DNA of 64,000 bases from CAVRQM01 sp965246915 (GTDB lineage Bacteria > Pseudomonadota > Alphaproteobacteria > Acetobacterales > Acetobacteraceae), in NCBI GenBank assembly GCA_965246915.1, contig CBDFGB010000012.1, positions 99,303-163,302 of the forward strand, read 5' to 3'. The notes under the pieces are model-generated. The model saw only the letters and a program-made list of their open reading frames with translations, was not told the DNA's origin and did not search any database. The stretch's first letter is position 1; every line of letters begins with the position of its first letter. Position numbers and translations under genes: made by a program. This document shows, one piece after another, positions 8,056 to 16,411 of the stretch.

Positions 8056-8703
8056 TCAGGCGTGGGCCGGCGCGGCGAAGGTCGCCATGTGATCGGCCAT
8101 CGCCTTCCGGTGCGCCGGCCGGCCTTCCCCGCGCGCGACGTAGGCGGCGAGTCGCGGGAACTCCGCGAGTTGTGGTGTTCCGCGCAGCCCGCCCAGCACA
8201 GAGATCATCATCAGGTCGCCCACGGTGAACTGGGGTCCGTCGAGCCAGGTCTTGTCGCCGAGCGCCGCGTCGAGATCGGCAAGCCTGACCTTCAGGTCGC
8301 CGACCACCTTGCCGTGGCGGGCCTCGGACCACTCGCGATCGGCCTCGAAGATGTCGTTGGTGGCGAGCGCCATGACATAGGGCTCGACCGAGTTGAGCGC
8401 CGCCGCCACCCATTGCAGCGCGCGCATCCGTGTGGCGGGATCGGCGGGGATGAGCTTGCCGGCGCGCTCGGCGATGCGAAGCACGATCGCGCCAGACTCG
8501 AAGATCGCGACCTCGTCGTCGCGGTAGGTCGGCACCTGGCCGAACGGCTGGAATCGGCGGTGTTCGGGACACTTCGAATCCGTGATCAAGTCGACCGCGT
8601 AGGGTTGGCCGACTTCCTCGAACGCCCAGCGCGGGCGCATGTCGCGGACAAAGCCGCGGGCGAACTCGGGCACCCAGCCGAAGGTCGTGATGGTCGGGAT
8701 CAT
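8056..8703 (-). CDS. Glutathione S-transferase family protein
   Basis: 215 residues. The thioredoxin-like half contains FQPFGQVPTYRDDEVAIFESGAI (read in parts), the cis-Pro and substrate-binding ES motif of GSTs; the helical half carries FTVGDLMMISVL. The start ATG at 8703 overlaps the stop of the SRPBCC gene by four bases, so I place it there although the frame stays open further upstream. Likely conjugates or isomerises an electrophilic compound. Expressed from the ArsR promoter at the head of this operon. Confidence 0.87.
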   Translation of the reverse strand: MIPTITTFGWVPEFARGFVRDMRPRWAFEEVGQPYAVDLITDSKCPEHRRFQPFGQVPTYRDDEVAIFESGAIVLRIAERAGKLIPADPATRMRALQWVAAALNSVEPYVMALATNDIFEADREWSEARHGKVVGDLKVRLADLDAALGDKTWLDGPQFTVGDLMMISVLGGLRGTPQLAEFPRLAAYVARGEGRPAHRKAMADHMATFAAPAHA

Positions 8704-9185
8704 GTGACGTTCTCGCTGCTTGTTTCGACCGAGCGCGCGAGGCCCGCGCCTGTCGCGAAGTGGCGCACCAGTTTGTCGAGCGCGCCGTTCCAGCCCGCCT
8801 CGTGGCTGGCGCGCGATGCCTCGTTGCGCAGACGCGAATGGGTGAAGGTCACTTCGCACCCGGCATCGATCGGCCGCAGGTCGATCTCGACACGCGATTC
8901 TTCGCTCGCCTCGGCCGACTCGCCGGCGTCGGTCCAACGCCAGCTCATGACCAGACGGGTCGGCCTCGCGATTTCGATGTACTGGCCGCTGCTCTCATGC
9001 TCGGTGCCGTCGAGCATGCGGAACCGAACACGGAAGCGGCCGCCCACGCGCACATCGGTTTCAGCGAGGAGCACGGGGCCATCATCCGGGCCCCACCAGC
9101 AGGCGATGCCGTCCGGCGTCGTCAACGCGTCGAAGACGATGGATGGGCGCGCCGCGATCCGCCGCACCAGGGTCAGGCTTGTCAT
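8700..9185 (-). CDS. SRPBCC / AHSA1-like lipid- or ligand-binding protein
   Basis: 161 residues. The pattern RRIAARPSIVFDALTTPDGIACWWGP, VGGRFRVRF and the closing HEAGWNGALDKLVRHF marks the START-like AHSA1 branch (activator of Hsp90 ATPase C-terminal-like), a helix-grip fold that binds hydrophobic ligands. The ATG at 9185 overlaps the ArsR stop by four bases, and its own stop overlaps the GST start by four. This ArsR-SRPBCC pairing is very common; the two are thought to sense or handle the same small molecule, but the ligand is not known. Confidence 0.87.
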   Translation of the reverse strand: MTSLTLVRRIAARPSIVFDALTTPDGIACWWGPDDGPVLLAETDVRVGGRFRVRFRMLDGTEHESSGQYIEIARPTRLVMSWRWTDAGESAEASEESRVEIDLRPIDAGCEVTFTHSRLRNEASRASHEAGWNGALDKLVRHFATGAGLARSVETSSENVT

Positions 9186-9553
9186 GTCGTGCTCTCCTGG
9201 CTCTCCGCCGCCCTGGTCTTCGCTTCCTCGGCCTCGGCGTGGGCGGCGAGCCGGTCGAGGCGTGCCGACCAGAATCGTTCGTACCGGCGCAGCCAGTTCA
9301 TCGCCTCCTCCATGGGCTCCGGTGCCAGGCGCACGGCGACGGTGCGGCCCGTCTTGGATCGGGTGACGAGCCCCGCGGCGCCGAGCACATCGAGATGCTT
9401 CATCACCGCCGGAAGCCTGATCGCGAACGGTCGAGCGAGCTCGCCGATGGATACGCTCTCCTCGAGCTCGAGACGCGCCAGGATTGCCCGCCGCGTCGGG
9501 TCCACCAGTGCGGCGAACGTTCGATCGAGGTGCGATGCTTGAAGCTTCACCAT
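9182..9553 (-). CDS. ArsR-family transcriptional regulator
   Basis: 123 residues with a winged-helix domain: LVDPTRRAILARLELEESVS, then ELARPFAIRLPAVMKHLDVL as recognition helix region, and GLVTRSKTGRTVAV as wing. No cysteine metal site is present, so this is the SRPBCC-associated type rather than an arsenic sensor. First gene of a four-gene unit (ArsR, SRPBCC, GST, VOC). An 18-base inverted repeat overlaps its start codon and could be the autoregulatory operator or an mRNA hairpin. Divergent from nadE. Confidence 0.88.
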   Translation of the reverse strand: MVKLQASHLDRTFAALVDPTRRAILARLELEESVSIGELARPFAIRLPAVMKHLDVLGAAGLVTRSKTGRTVAVRLAPEPMEEAMNWLRRYERFWSARLDRLAAHAEAEEAKTRAAESQESTT

Positions 9554-9562
9554 GCGGTGAAG
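9545..9562. promoter_or_regulatory. Inverted repeat across the arsR start codon
   Basis: CTTCACC-ATGC-GGTGAAG is a perfect 7-base inverted repeat with a 4-base centre; the arsR start codon (9551-9553, minus) lies inside it. It could be an ArsR operator or, in the transcript, a hairpin holding the start codon in the loop. Chance symmetry with the first codons is possible. Confidence 0.4.
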
Positions 9563-9652
9563 TGTTGGGGATGACAGGCGGTGGTGTCAAGGCCTGAAAC
9601 CCAGGGGCAGCGGGCCTCGTCCGGCCGCCCGCGATCCCCCATATTGCGCGCC

Positions 9653-11317
9653 ATGACCGAGACGCTCCGCATCGCCGTCGCCCAGCTCAACCCGCACCAG
9701 GGGCAGGTGGTCCACAACCTCGCCATGATCCGCGCCGCCCGGGCGGAGGCGGCCCGCCTCGGCGCGGATCTGCTGGTGACGGCGGAGTTCTCCATCGCCG
9801 GCTACCCGCCCGAGGACCTCGTGCTGAAGCCGGCCTATGTCGCGGCCTGTGAACAGGCAGTGGACGACCTCGCGGCCGACACTGCCGATGGCGGGCCGGG
9901 GGTCATCGTCGGCGGGCCGTGGCGCGACGGCGACCATCTGCGCAACGCCGCCTTCGTGCTCGACGGGGGCAAGATCACCGCGCGGCGGGCCAAGCACGAA
10001 TTGCCGAACTACGGCGTGTTCGACGACAAGCGGGTCTTTGTCCCCGGTCCCGCGCCCGGCCCCGTGGCGTTCCGCGGGTTCCGGCTCGGCGTGCTGATCT
10101 GCGAGGATTGGTGGTTCCCGGACGTGTCGGAGACGCTGGCCGAGAGCGGGGCGGAGGTGTTGCTGTCGATCAACGGCAGCCCGTACGAGGCCGACAAGCA
10201 CCGCCACCGCATCGACCTCGCGGTGCATCGGGTGGTCGAGACCGGCTTGGCCTTCGTGTTCTGCGCGCAGGTGGGCGGACAGGACGAATTGGTGTTCGAC
10301 GGTGCCGGATTCGTGCTGAACCCGGACCGGTCGCTCGCGGTCATGATGCCGCATTTTGAAACTGCCGTGACGCTGACGGAATGGACCCGCGACGGGCAGC
10401 GCCTGGTCTGCGCGCCGCGGAACATCGCGCCGGAACCGGAACGGCTGGAGCTGATCTACCGCTGCATGATGACCGGGCTCGCGGACTACGTGAACAAGAA
10501 CCGATTTCCCGGAATCATCCTCGGCCTGTCGGGCGGGATCGACAGCGCGCTGTCGGCGGCCGTCGCGGTCGATGCGCTTGGGGCCGACCGGGTGCGGTGC
10601 TTCATGCTGCCGAGCCCATATACCAGCCAGCAAAGCCTCGATGATGCCGAGGCGTGCGCGCGGCTGCTGGGCGTTCGGTGCGACACCATCGCGATCACCC
10701 CGGCGATGCAGGCGTTCGAGGGGTCGCTGGAAAAACTGTTCGAGGGGCGGCAGGCGGACATCACGGAAGAAAATATCCAGTCCCGCGCACGCGGCCTCAC
10801 GCTCATGGCGATTTCTAACAAGTTCGGCGACATGCTGCTGACCACCGGCAACAAAAGCGAGATGTCGGTCGGCTACGCCACGCTGTACGGCGATATGTGC
10901 GGCGGCTATTCGGTGCTCAAGGACGTCTACAAGACGGCCGTGTTCGCGCTGTCGCGCTGGCGCAACGAACACCGGCCGGCCGGCGCGCGCGGGCCGGAGG
11001 GTGCGGTGATGCCGGAGCGGGTCATCACCAAGCCGCCATCCGCGGAACTGAAGCATGACCAGACCGACCAGGATTCGCTGCCGCCCTACGAGATTCTCGA
11101 CGGCATTCTGGAAGGTCTGGTCGAGGGCGAGCGCAGCGTAGACGCGCTGGTCGCACAGGGTTTCGAGCGCGATACGGTCTTGCGCGTGTGGCGGATGCTG
11201 GACCGCGCGGAATACAAGCGACGGCAGGCGCCGCCGGGCGTGAAGATCACCGCGCGCGCGTTCGGCCGCGACCGCCGCTATCCGATCACCAACGGCTTCA
11301 CGGCGCTGGTGTCATGA
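9653..11317 (+). CDS. nadE: Glutamine-dependent NAD+ synthetase
   Basis: Makes NAD from nicotinic acid adenine dinucleotide, using ammonia released from glutamine, the last step of NAD synthesis. 554 residues in two domains: an N-terminal nitrilase-type glutaminase with the Glu (AEFSIAGYPPEDLVLK), Lys (KHELPNYGVF) and Cys (LICEDWWFPD) of its triad, and a C-terminal synthetase with the ATP-pyrophosphatase P-loop GLSGGIDSALSAAVAVDALG near residue 290 and TTGNKSEMSVGYATLYGDM. The start at 9653 (MTETLRIAVAQ) is where family similarity begins; an earlier in-frame ATG at 9581 adds unrelated residues. Overlaps the next gene by four bases. Confidence 0.95.
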   Translation: MTETLRIAVAQLNPHQGQVVHNLAMIRAARAEAARLGADLLVTAEFSIAGYPPEDLVLKPAYVAACEQAVDDLAADTADGGPGVIVGGPWRDGDHLRNAAFVLDGGKITARRAKHELPNYGVFDDKRVFVPGPAPGPVAFRGFRLGVLICEDWWFPDVSETLAESGAEVLLSINGSPYEADKHRHRIDLAVHRVVETGLAFVFCAQVGGQDELVFDGAGFVLNPDRSLAVMMPHFETAVTLTEWTRDGQRLVCAPRNIAPEPERLELIYRCMMTGLADYVNKNRFPGIILGLSGGIDSALSAAVAVDALGADRVRCFMLPSPYTSQQSLDDAEACARLLGVRCDTIAITPAMQAFEGSLEKLFEGRQADITEENIQSRARGLTLMAISNKFGDMLLTTGNKSEMSVGYATLYGDMCGGYSVLKDVYKTAVFALSRWRNEHRPAGARGPEGAVMPERVITKPPSAELKHDQTDQDSLPPYEILDGILEGLVEGERSVDALVAQGFERDTVLRVWRMLDRAEYKRRQAPPGVKITARAFGRDRRYPITNGFTALVS

Positions 11318-11673
11318 GCGAGCTTTTCGCGCCGGCGGGCGGCTGGCGCGTGCGGATCCTCGATCTGTCGGGCGGGGCCGAGGACAACATCACCGAGGAG
11401 ATCGGCGGGTTCGCCACGTTGATGCAGGCCAACGCCTTCGCCCGGCGCTATGTGCGCGACAGCGTGGAGCGGTGCCGCGCGCCGGGGATCGACGAGCGCG
11501 GCGTGCTGGAGGACTGGTTCGCGTTCGGCGAGGACGCTGAAGTCATTGACGCCGGCGAGGACGGCTGGCGCAGCGGCCCGGAACTGGCGGGCTTCGCGGC
11601 CACGCCGGCGAGCGAGGAGGAACGCGACTGGCGGGCGCTCGACCCGCGCGGGGACGAGACGTCGGAGCTCTGA
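11314..11673 (+). CDS. Conserved hypothetical protein
   Basis: 119 residues, acidic, no signal peptide or membrane segment, no family recognised. The segment GFATLMQANAFARRYVRDSVERCR followed by DWFAFGEDAEV looks like a compact alpha/beta domain. The start overlaps the nadE stop (ATGA), so it is translated with NAD synthetase and may be functionally linked; proteins like this are frequently seen beside genes of cofactor metabolism in alphaproteobacteria, but the role is not known. Confidence 0.7.
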   Translation: MSELFAPAGGWRVRILDLSGGAEDNITEEIGGFATLMQANAFARRYVRDSVERCRAPGIDERGVLEDWFAFGEDAEVIDAGEDGWRSGPELAGFAATPASEEERDWRALDPRGDETSEL

Positions 11674-11678
11674 GACGG

Positions 11679-12095
11679 TCAGTGGCCCCGAGTTCGTTCT
11701 GCCGGATTCACGGAAAAGATCGCGACCTTGTTGCCCAGGGGGCCGCGGACATAACCGACATAGAAACGGTCGGCGTATTCGTCCCGGAAGCGAGGGCCGC
11801 CTTCGTCGGATCTGCCTGCTGCGAGGCCGGCGGAGTGAAGGCTGCGGACCATCTCGTGCGTCTCGGCCCGGAAGGCTGTCATGGAGCCATTGCCAGCAGT
11901 CGCCTTGTTCCCGTCGTATGGCTTCTTCACGTATACCGAGATTGGACCGTAGCCTCCGTCCGGGACGTCTTGCGAGGTAAACTCGACGGCGTCCGCAACT
12001 TCTTTCTTCTCGTAACCGAGCGGGGTCAGGATGGCTGCGTAGAAACGTCCCGATATCGCGACGTCGTTGGCACCGACCGTGATGTAGCTCAACAT
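11679..12095 (-). CDS. VOC-family (glyoxalase/bleomycin-resistance-like) protein
   Basis: 138 residues matching the vicinal-oxygen-chelate fold: MLSYITVGANDVAISGRFYAAIL at the start, GSMTAFRAETHEMV in the middle and FYVGYVRGPLGNKVAIF at the end. Metal ligands of the fold are only partly obvious. The start at 12095 is where family similarity begins; the frame is open for another 600 bases upstream but without coding character. Convergent with the nadE-linked gene, divergent from the small gene at 12317. Substrate unknown. Confidence 0.82.
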   Translation of the reverse strand: MLSYITVGANDVAISGRFYAAILTPLGYEKKEVADAVEFTSQDVPDGGYGPISVYVKKPYDGNKATAGNGSMTAFRAETHEMVRSLHSAGLAAGRSDEGGPRFRDEYADRFYVGYVRGPLGNKVAIFSVNPAERTRGH

Positions 12096-12316
12096 TTCAG
12101 TCACCGGGCTCCCTGTTGGACGGGTGGGGCGCATGAAGGTTATACGATGGATCAGAACGCTGAGACTCGGTAGGGACATCTTGAAGCCGGCCAGACTGGT
12201 GGTCTCGGCCGCGCGGCGGCGACACATTCTTGTCGGCGACGCCACGACCGGTGGGCGCGGGTTCGGAGCCGGCCTGACAACGAGCAAGTGTGAGTGAGGC
12301 ACGCGGAGGGTTACGG

Positions 12317-12601
12317 ATGGACTCGCCAGATTACTCTGACCGCATTCGCACTGAGTTCGCGGAACTCCTGGCGACCTTGCCCCTCGAATGGGGCGACGGC
12401 GTCCGTCGCGAGGTTCAGGTGTTGGCGGAGGCGGGAGAGTTCGGCCTCGCGCTTGAGACACTGGCTTTCGCGGCCGTCGAGGAGCGTCTGCCGGTCCCGC
12501 CCGAGCCGATGACCCGTATCGATGACCTCGCGGCGCGCATGCGGCTCGACAGCAGCGAGGCGATTCGCGGATTGCGGCAGCGCCAGACGGTTGGAGCTTG
12601 A
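12317..12601 (+). CDS. Small protein, possibly MafI-immunity-like
   Basis: 94 residues, acidic and largely helical. The pattern 'VQVLAEAGEFGLALETLAFAAVEERLPV' (read in two parts) faintly resembles MafI-type immunity proteins and related small helical families; this is a weak recollection, not a firm assignment. A good ribosome site (GGAGGG, 12305-12310) lies six bases before the ATG at 12317, which is preferred over a GTG at 12290. It precedes and slightly overlaps the degenerate aminoacyl-tRNA-synthetase-like gene. No toxin gene is recognised beside it. Confidence 0.55.
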   Translation: MDSPDYSDRIRTEFAELLATLPLEWGDGVRREVQVLAEAGEFGLALETLAFAAVEERLPVPPEPMTRIDDLAARMRLDSSEAIRGLRQRQTVGA

Positions 12602-13835
12602 GCGCCTGCTGGACACCCGCTTCGTTACATCCGCCGCGCCGCTGCGCGTGGGACGTGCCCGGATCGCTCTCCTTGCGTGGTTGGCCGTGCGGCAAGGCGG
12701 CGGTGCATTCCAGCTGCGGCTAAGCGATGCGACGCCACCTCCGGATCTCGAATGGCTGGGCCTCGACGCCGACGGGACGGTGTTCGTCACCGATCAGTCC
12801 CAGCGCCACGCCGAAGCGGTCGCCGCGCTGAGGGCGGCTGGCCGGCTCTATCCGTGCCTGGAGACCGAGGACGAATTGCGGTGGAAGCGCGAGCAGCTGG
12901 TTCGCCGCCATAAGCCCGCGGTCTATGACCGCGCCATGCTCAAACTGACGGCGGCACAGCTCGCCAGCGCGGAGGCCGGCGGCAAGCGGCCATATTGGCG
13001 GTTCCGCCTTTCCGACACCGAAATCTCGTGGCGCGACGTCGTGGCCGGACCGCAAACGGTCAAGCTGACGGCGATGTCGGACCCGGTGGTCGTTTCCGCC
13101 GACGGGACGGTATCGGCCGCACTGGCCGGCGCCATCGACGATGTCGACCAGAACATCGGCCTGCTGGTCCGCGACGACACGCAGGTCGAGGCGAGTGCCG
13201 CGCACCTGGACATGATCGCCGCACTCGGGGGCGAGCCGGATGCGCTGGCGTTCGCGCATGTACCGCCTTTGCCGGAACCGCTTGGGTCAATCCAGGTCCG
13301 CCGGCTGCGCCAGGACGGGGTCGAGCCGGACGCGCTGCGGACGTTGCTGGCCCGCCCCGATGCGCCCGCCCCCGTGGGCTTCGCCGAACTGGTCGCCGGT
13401 TTCGACCTGTCGGCGGCGCGGCGCGGCGTGCGGTCGATCGGTCTGGATCGCCTGCGTGCGTTGAACCGGCCGGCGCTTGCCGCCCTGCCGTACGAGGCCG
13501 TCGCCGATCGTCTGCCACGGGGCGCCGATGAGGCGTTTTGGCTCGCGGTGCGCGGCGGCTTCGATCTGATGGGCGAGGCGCGGCATTGGTGGGACGTGGT
13601 GAATGACGACTTCGTGCCGCCGGTGGTGGAGGACGTCTCCCTGATCGCCGCGCTGGACCGCTTGCCCCCGGATCCTTGGAACGAGGCGACGTGGGGGCAA
13701 TGGACCGCCGGCGTGGCCGATGTCGGCCCGCTGCGGCTGGCGTTGACCGGTGAGGAGGCGGGGCCGGACATGGGCCGGCTGCTGCCGCTGATCGGCCGCG
13801 CGCGCGTCGAACGCCGGTTGCGCCCGGCGCGGTAG
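12591..13835 (+). CDS. Degenerate glutamyl-tRNA-synthetase-like protein
   Basis: About 414 residues that follow the order of GluRS: RFVTSAAPLRVGRARIALLAWL in place of RFAPSPTGxLHIGxARxALxNWL, QLRLSDAT in place of LRIEDTD, LYPCLETEDEL in place of the YxCxCTxEEL segment, then PYWRFRL, a SDPVVVSADG strand and QVRRLRQDGVEPDAL matching the post-KMSKS helix, plus a C-terminal helical part. Both class I signatures are gone: the HIGH motif reads LRVG and the KLSKR loop is deleted. It should therefore not activate glutamate by the normal chemistry. The start is uncertain; the frame has only TTG at 12591 close to the family start. Genuine intact gluX genes are not in this window. Confidence 0.72.
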   Translation: MELERLLDTRFVTSAAPLRVGRARIALLAWLAVRQGGGAFQLRLSDATPPPDLEWLGLDADGTVFVTDQSQRHAEAVAALRAAGRLYPCLETEDELRWKREQLVRRHKPAVYDRAMLKLTAAQLASAEAGGKRPYWRFRLSDTEISWRDVVAGPQTVKLTAMSDPVVVSADGTVSAALAGAIDDVDQNIGLLVRDDTQVEASAAHLDMIAALGGEPDALAFAHVPPLPEPLGSIQVRRLRQDGVEPDALRTLLARPDAPAPVGFAELVAGFDLSAARRGVRSIGLDRLRALNRPALAALPYEAVADRLPRGADEAFWLAVRGGFDLMGEARHWWDVVNDDFVPPVVEDVSLIAALDRLPPDPWNEATWGQWTAGVADVGPLRLALTGEEAGPDMGRLLPLIGRARVERRLRPAR

Positions 13836-13837
13836 CG

Positions 13838-14482
13838 CTAGGGCTTGCGCGCCACCACCCAGACCACGATCGGCCATGCCGGATCGTTGCGGGTTGCAAT
13901 GATGTGCAGCGGGTGGCCCGGGTCGGTCGGGATCGGCGCGAAGCGGAACCCGGCCTGGATCAGCGCCCACGCCTCGACATTGCCCCAGCCGGCGGCGGTG
14001 ACGGTCCGGCAGCCGCTGCGCTCGGCCAGCAGCGTCAGCGCCCGAGGGGTGAAGCGCCAGAAATCCTTCGGCACCTCGTGTACCTCGTTGATGAAGCACG
14101 TCGTGTGGCACACGAAGCCGCCGCTGCGCACGACCCGGGCGCTTTCGGCGAAGGCGACGAACGGATCGCCCTCCACATGCTCCAGCACCTGATCGGACAC
14201 GCAGAAATCGAACGACCCCGTCTCGAACCCGAGGCTCGCCATATCGTGCTCGGGGAAATTCGCCTCGGTGAACCGAGTCCGCGCGAGCCCGAGGACCCCG
14301 CGTCCGAACTGCGCGGAATGCGAGATGGCAAGCGCCGTCTTGGCCTCGCCGTCATGCTCCGCCAGGCACCCCTGCAGCGCGCGATACATACTGAACCGCG
14401 TGATATGCGCGCCGCTCGGTGGCGACTTCGCCAGCGACCACTGGATCAGCGCCTTGACCGTCTCGTCGGACAGCTTGAACAC
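13838..14482 (-). CDS. Class I SAM-dependent methyltransferase
   Basis: 214 residues of the Methyltransf_11-like type. Visible are GSFDFCVSDQVLEHVEGDPF (motif with the acidic and DQVLEH segment near residue 90) followed by ARVVRSGGFVCHTTCF and the helix-rich end. The usual N-terminal glycine-rich SAM loop is not obvious, replaced by a helical region, so this may be an atypical member. Convergent with the GluRS-like gene (2-base gap) and seven bases downstream of the MFS gene on its own strand, so probably co-transcribed. Substrate unknown. Confidence 0.78.
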   Translation of the reverse strand: MFKLSDETVKALIQWSLAKSPPSGAHITRFSMYRALQGCLAEHDGEAKTALAISHSAQFGRGVLGLARTRFTEANFPEHDMASLGFETGSFDFCVSDQVLEHVEGDPFVAFAESARVVRSGGFVCHTTCFINEVHEVPKDFWRFTPRALTLLAERSGCRTVTAAGWGNVEAWALIQAGFRFAPIPTDPGHPLHIIATRNDPAWPIVVWVVARKP

Positions 14483-14489
14483 GGCGCGG

Positions 14490-15788
14490 TCAGGCGGCGG
14501 CTGCGGCTTGGTGCTGCTTCACGCGGCCGAGTGGCCCGCGCGCGATGACGAGTGCCGCGACGGCGGCAATCAGGCACGCCACGCCTGCCGCGAAGAACGC
14601 CGGCAGATAGGTCGCCCACGCATCGCGCGACCAGCCGCCGCCGACCGCGGCCACCGACGCACCGAGCTGATGGCCGCAGAAGATCCAGCCAAACATCACG
14701 GCGGCCTGCTCCCTCCCGAAACTCTGTGCGGCGAGCTTCACGGTGGGCGGGACCGTGGCCACCCAGTCCAGACCATAGAAAACCGCGAACAGCGACAGGC
14801 CGTAGAACGAGAAATCGGTCAGCGGCAACGCCATCAGCGAAAGGCCACGCAGGCCGTAGTAGACGAACAGCAGCCAGCGGCTGTCGAACCGATCCGACAA
14901 CCAGCCCGAGCCGATCGTGCCGACGAAATCGAACCCGCCCATGATTGCCAGCATGCCCGCTGCCGCCGTGGCGGCCACGCCGAAATCCTGGCACAGCGGA
15001 ATGAAATGCGTGCCGACCAGCCCGCCGGTCGACAGGCCGCAGACGAAGAACGTACCGAACAGCAGCCAGAAATCTCGGGTCCGCAGGCCGTCACGCAGGG
15101 CCGCCAGCGCGGCCATCGCCGGATTGCGGCCGGACCCGACGCGGGCCACCACCGCGGTCTCGCCATAAGGGGGCAGCCCGATCTCGCTCGGATGGTCTCG
15201 GCCGACCAACACCATCAGCAGTCCGGACACCGCGCAGGCGGCGGCCGCCAAGGCCAGCGCAGATCGCCAACCATAGTGCTCCGCGAGCCACGCCGCGGCG
15301 GGCAGGAACATCAGCGTGCCGGTGGCCGAACTCGCGGTCAGTAGGCCGACGACGAGGCCGCGCCGGGCGGTGAACCACTGGCTGGCCACGGTGGCGCCGA
15401 GCACCAGCGCGGTCATGCCGGTCCCGACACCGAGCATCAGGCCCCATGTGGCCCACAATTCCCACTGCGTCGTCATCCGCGTGGCCAGAGCGCTCCCGAC
15501 GACGATCAGCGACATCGCCACGGCGACGGTGAGGCGCAGCCCGTAGCGGGCCATGACGGCGGCGGCGAAGGGTCCAAGCAGCCCGAACAGCGCCAGCCGC
15601 AACGCCATCGCGCCGGAGATTGACGTGGTGCTCCAGCCGTACTCCTGGCGCAGCGGGCCGATGAGCACCCCCGGCATGCCCATAGCCGCCGCCGTCGAGA
15701 GCATGCACAGGAATGTCACTGCCACCATCGCCCAGCCGTAATGGATGCCGCGACGGGCCAGGACTGGGGCCAGGAGGTGCGAAAGCAT
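14490..15788 (-). CDS. MFS transporter, monocarboxylate/oxalate-formate-like
   Basis: 432 residues forming about 12 hydrophobic segments. The opening HYGWAMVAVTFLCML, followed by QEYGWSTTSISGAMALRLALFG and a SQWFTARRGLVVGL loop, matches the OFA/monocarboxylate-porter branch of the major facilitator superfamily, with the usual central cytoplasmic loop (RDHPSEIGLPPYGE). Inner-membrane carrier, probably for an organic anion; substrate not predictable. Divergent from the YciE-like gene with a 127-base gap; followed by the methyltransferase. Confidence 0.88.
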   Translation of the reverse strand: MLSHLLAPVLARRGIHYGWAMVAVTFLCMLSTAAAMGMPGVLIGPLRQEYGWSTTSISGAMALRLALFGLLGPFAAAVMARYGLRLTVAVAMSLIVVGSALATRMTTQWELWATWGLMLGVGTGMTALVLGATVASQWFTARRGLVVGLLTASSATGTLMFLPAAAWLAEHYGWRSALALAAAACAVSGLLMVLVGRDHPSEIGLPPYGETAVVARVGSGRNPAMAALAALRDGLRTRDFWLLFGTFFVCGLSTGGLVGTHFIPLCQDFGVAATAAAGMLAIMGGFDFVGTIGSGWLSDRFDSRWLLFVYYGLRGLSLMALPLTDFSFYGLSLFAVFYGLDWVATVPPTVKLAAQSFGREQAAVMFGWIFCGHQLGASVAAVGGGWSRDAWATYLPAFFAAGVACLIAAVAALVIARGPLGRVKQHQAAAAA

Positions 15789-15915
15789 GGGTCGGCGGCT
15801 CCCTCGGAAACGCCATCAAGTTAGACCGCATGGCGGGCGCGCGTGAACTGCTCCACCGCTGCCTCGTTGCACGCCAGCCAGCGGAAAACGCCGTCGGCGC
15901 GGAGAGGAGATCCCC

Positions 15916-16410
15916 ATGAAGACCCACCAGGACCTGTTCCTGCACTTCCTGCAAGACGTCTATTACGCCGAGCGCCAAATCTTGAAGGCTTTGCCCAAGA
16001 TGGCCAAGGCCGCGACCAGCCCGACCCTGAAGGCCGCGTTCGCCGAGCATCAGCAGCAGACCCAGACGCACGTCGAGCGCCTGCAGCAGGTGTTCGAGGC
16101 GATTGGCAAGCGCGCACAGGGCAAGACGTGTGAAGCCATTCAGGGGCTGGTCGAGGAAGGCGAGGAGGTCGCCGACGATTTCGAGGCGGGTCCGGTCCGC
16201 GATGCCGGCCTCGCGGCCTGCGCGCAGGCGGTCGAGCACTACGAGATCGCCCGTTACGGCGCGTTGATCGCCTGGGCGGAGGCCGCCGGCCATGGGAACG
16301 TGGTCAAGCTGCTGGAGGAGACGTTGGCCGAGGAAAAGGCGACGGATCAGAAGCTCACCAAGATCGCGGAGTCCGAACTCAATCAGAAGCCCGTGAAGAA
16401 GGCAGCCTGA
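15916..16410 (+). CDS. YciE/DUF892 ferritin-like protein
   Basis: 164 residues. The opening THQDLFLHFLQDVYYAERQILKALPKMAKAA and the spaced acidic residues (EHYEIARYGALI, EETLAEEKATDQKL) match DUF892/YciE, four-helix-bundle ferritin-like proteins tied to stress responses. A strong ribosome site (GAGAGGAG) precedes the ATG. The tail is lysine-rich (KKAA). It is a single gene, ending one base from the convergent rbsK stop. The metal-binding role is known for the fold; the biological role is not settled. Confidence 0.88.
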   Translation: MKTHQDLFLHFLQDVYYAERQILKALPKMAKAATSPTLKAAFAEHQQQTQTHVERLQQVFEAIGKRAQGKTCEAIQGLVEEGEEVADDFEAGPVRDAGLAACAQAVEHYEIARYGALIAWAEAAGHGNVVKLLEETLAEEKATDQKLTKIAESELNQKPVKKAA

Positions 16411-16411
16411 T

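Noticed and set aside
12102..12316. A small gene or RNA in the 220-base gap between the VOC gene and the small gene at 12317
   Set aside because: Only unstructured GC-rich sequence and antisense frames; no ribosome site, hairpin-T-run or recognisable RNA was seen. Treated as a divergent promoter region.
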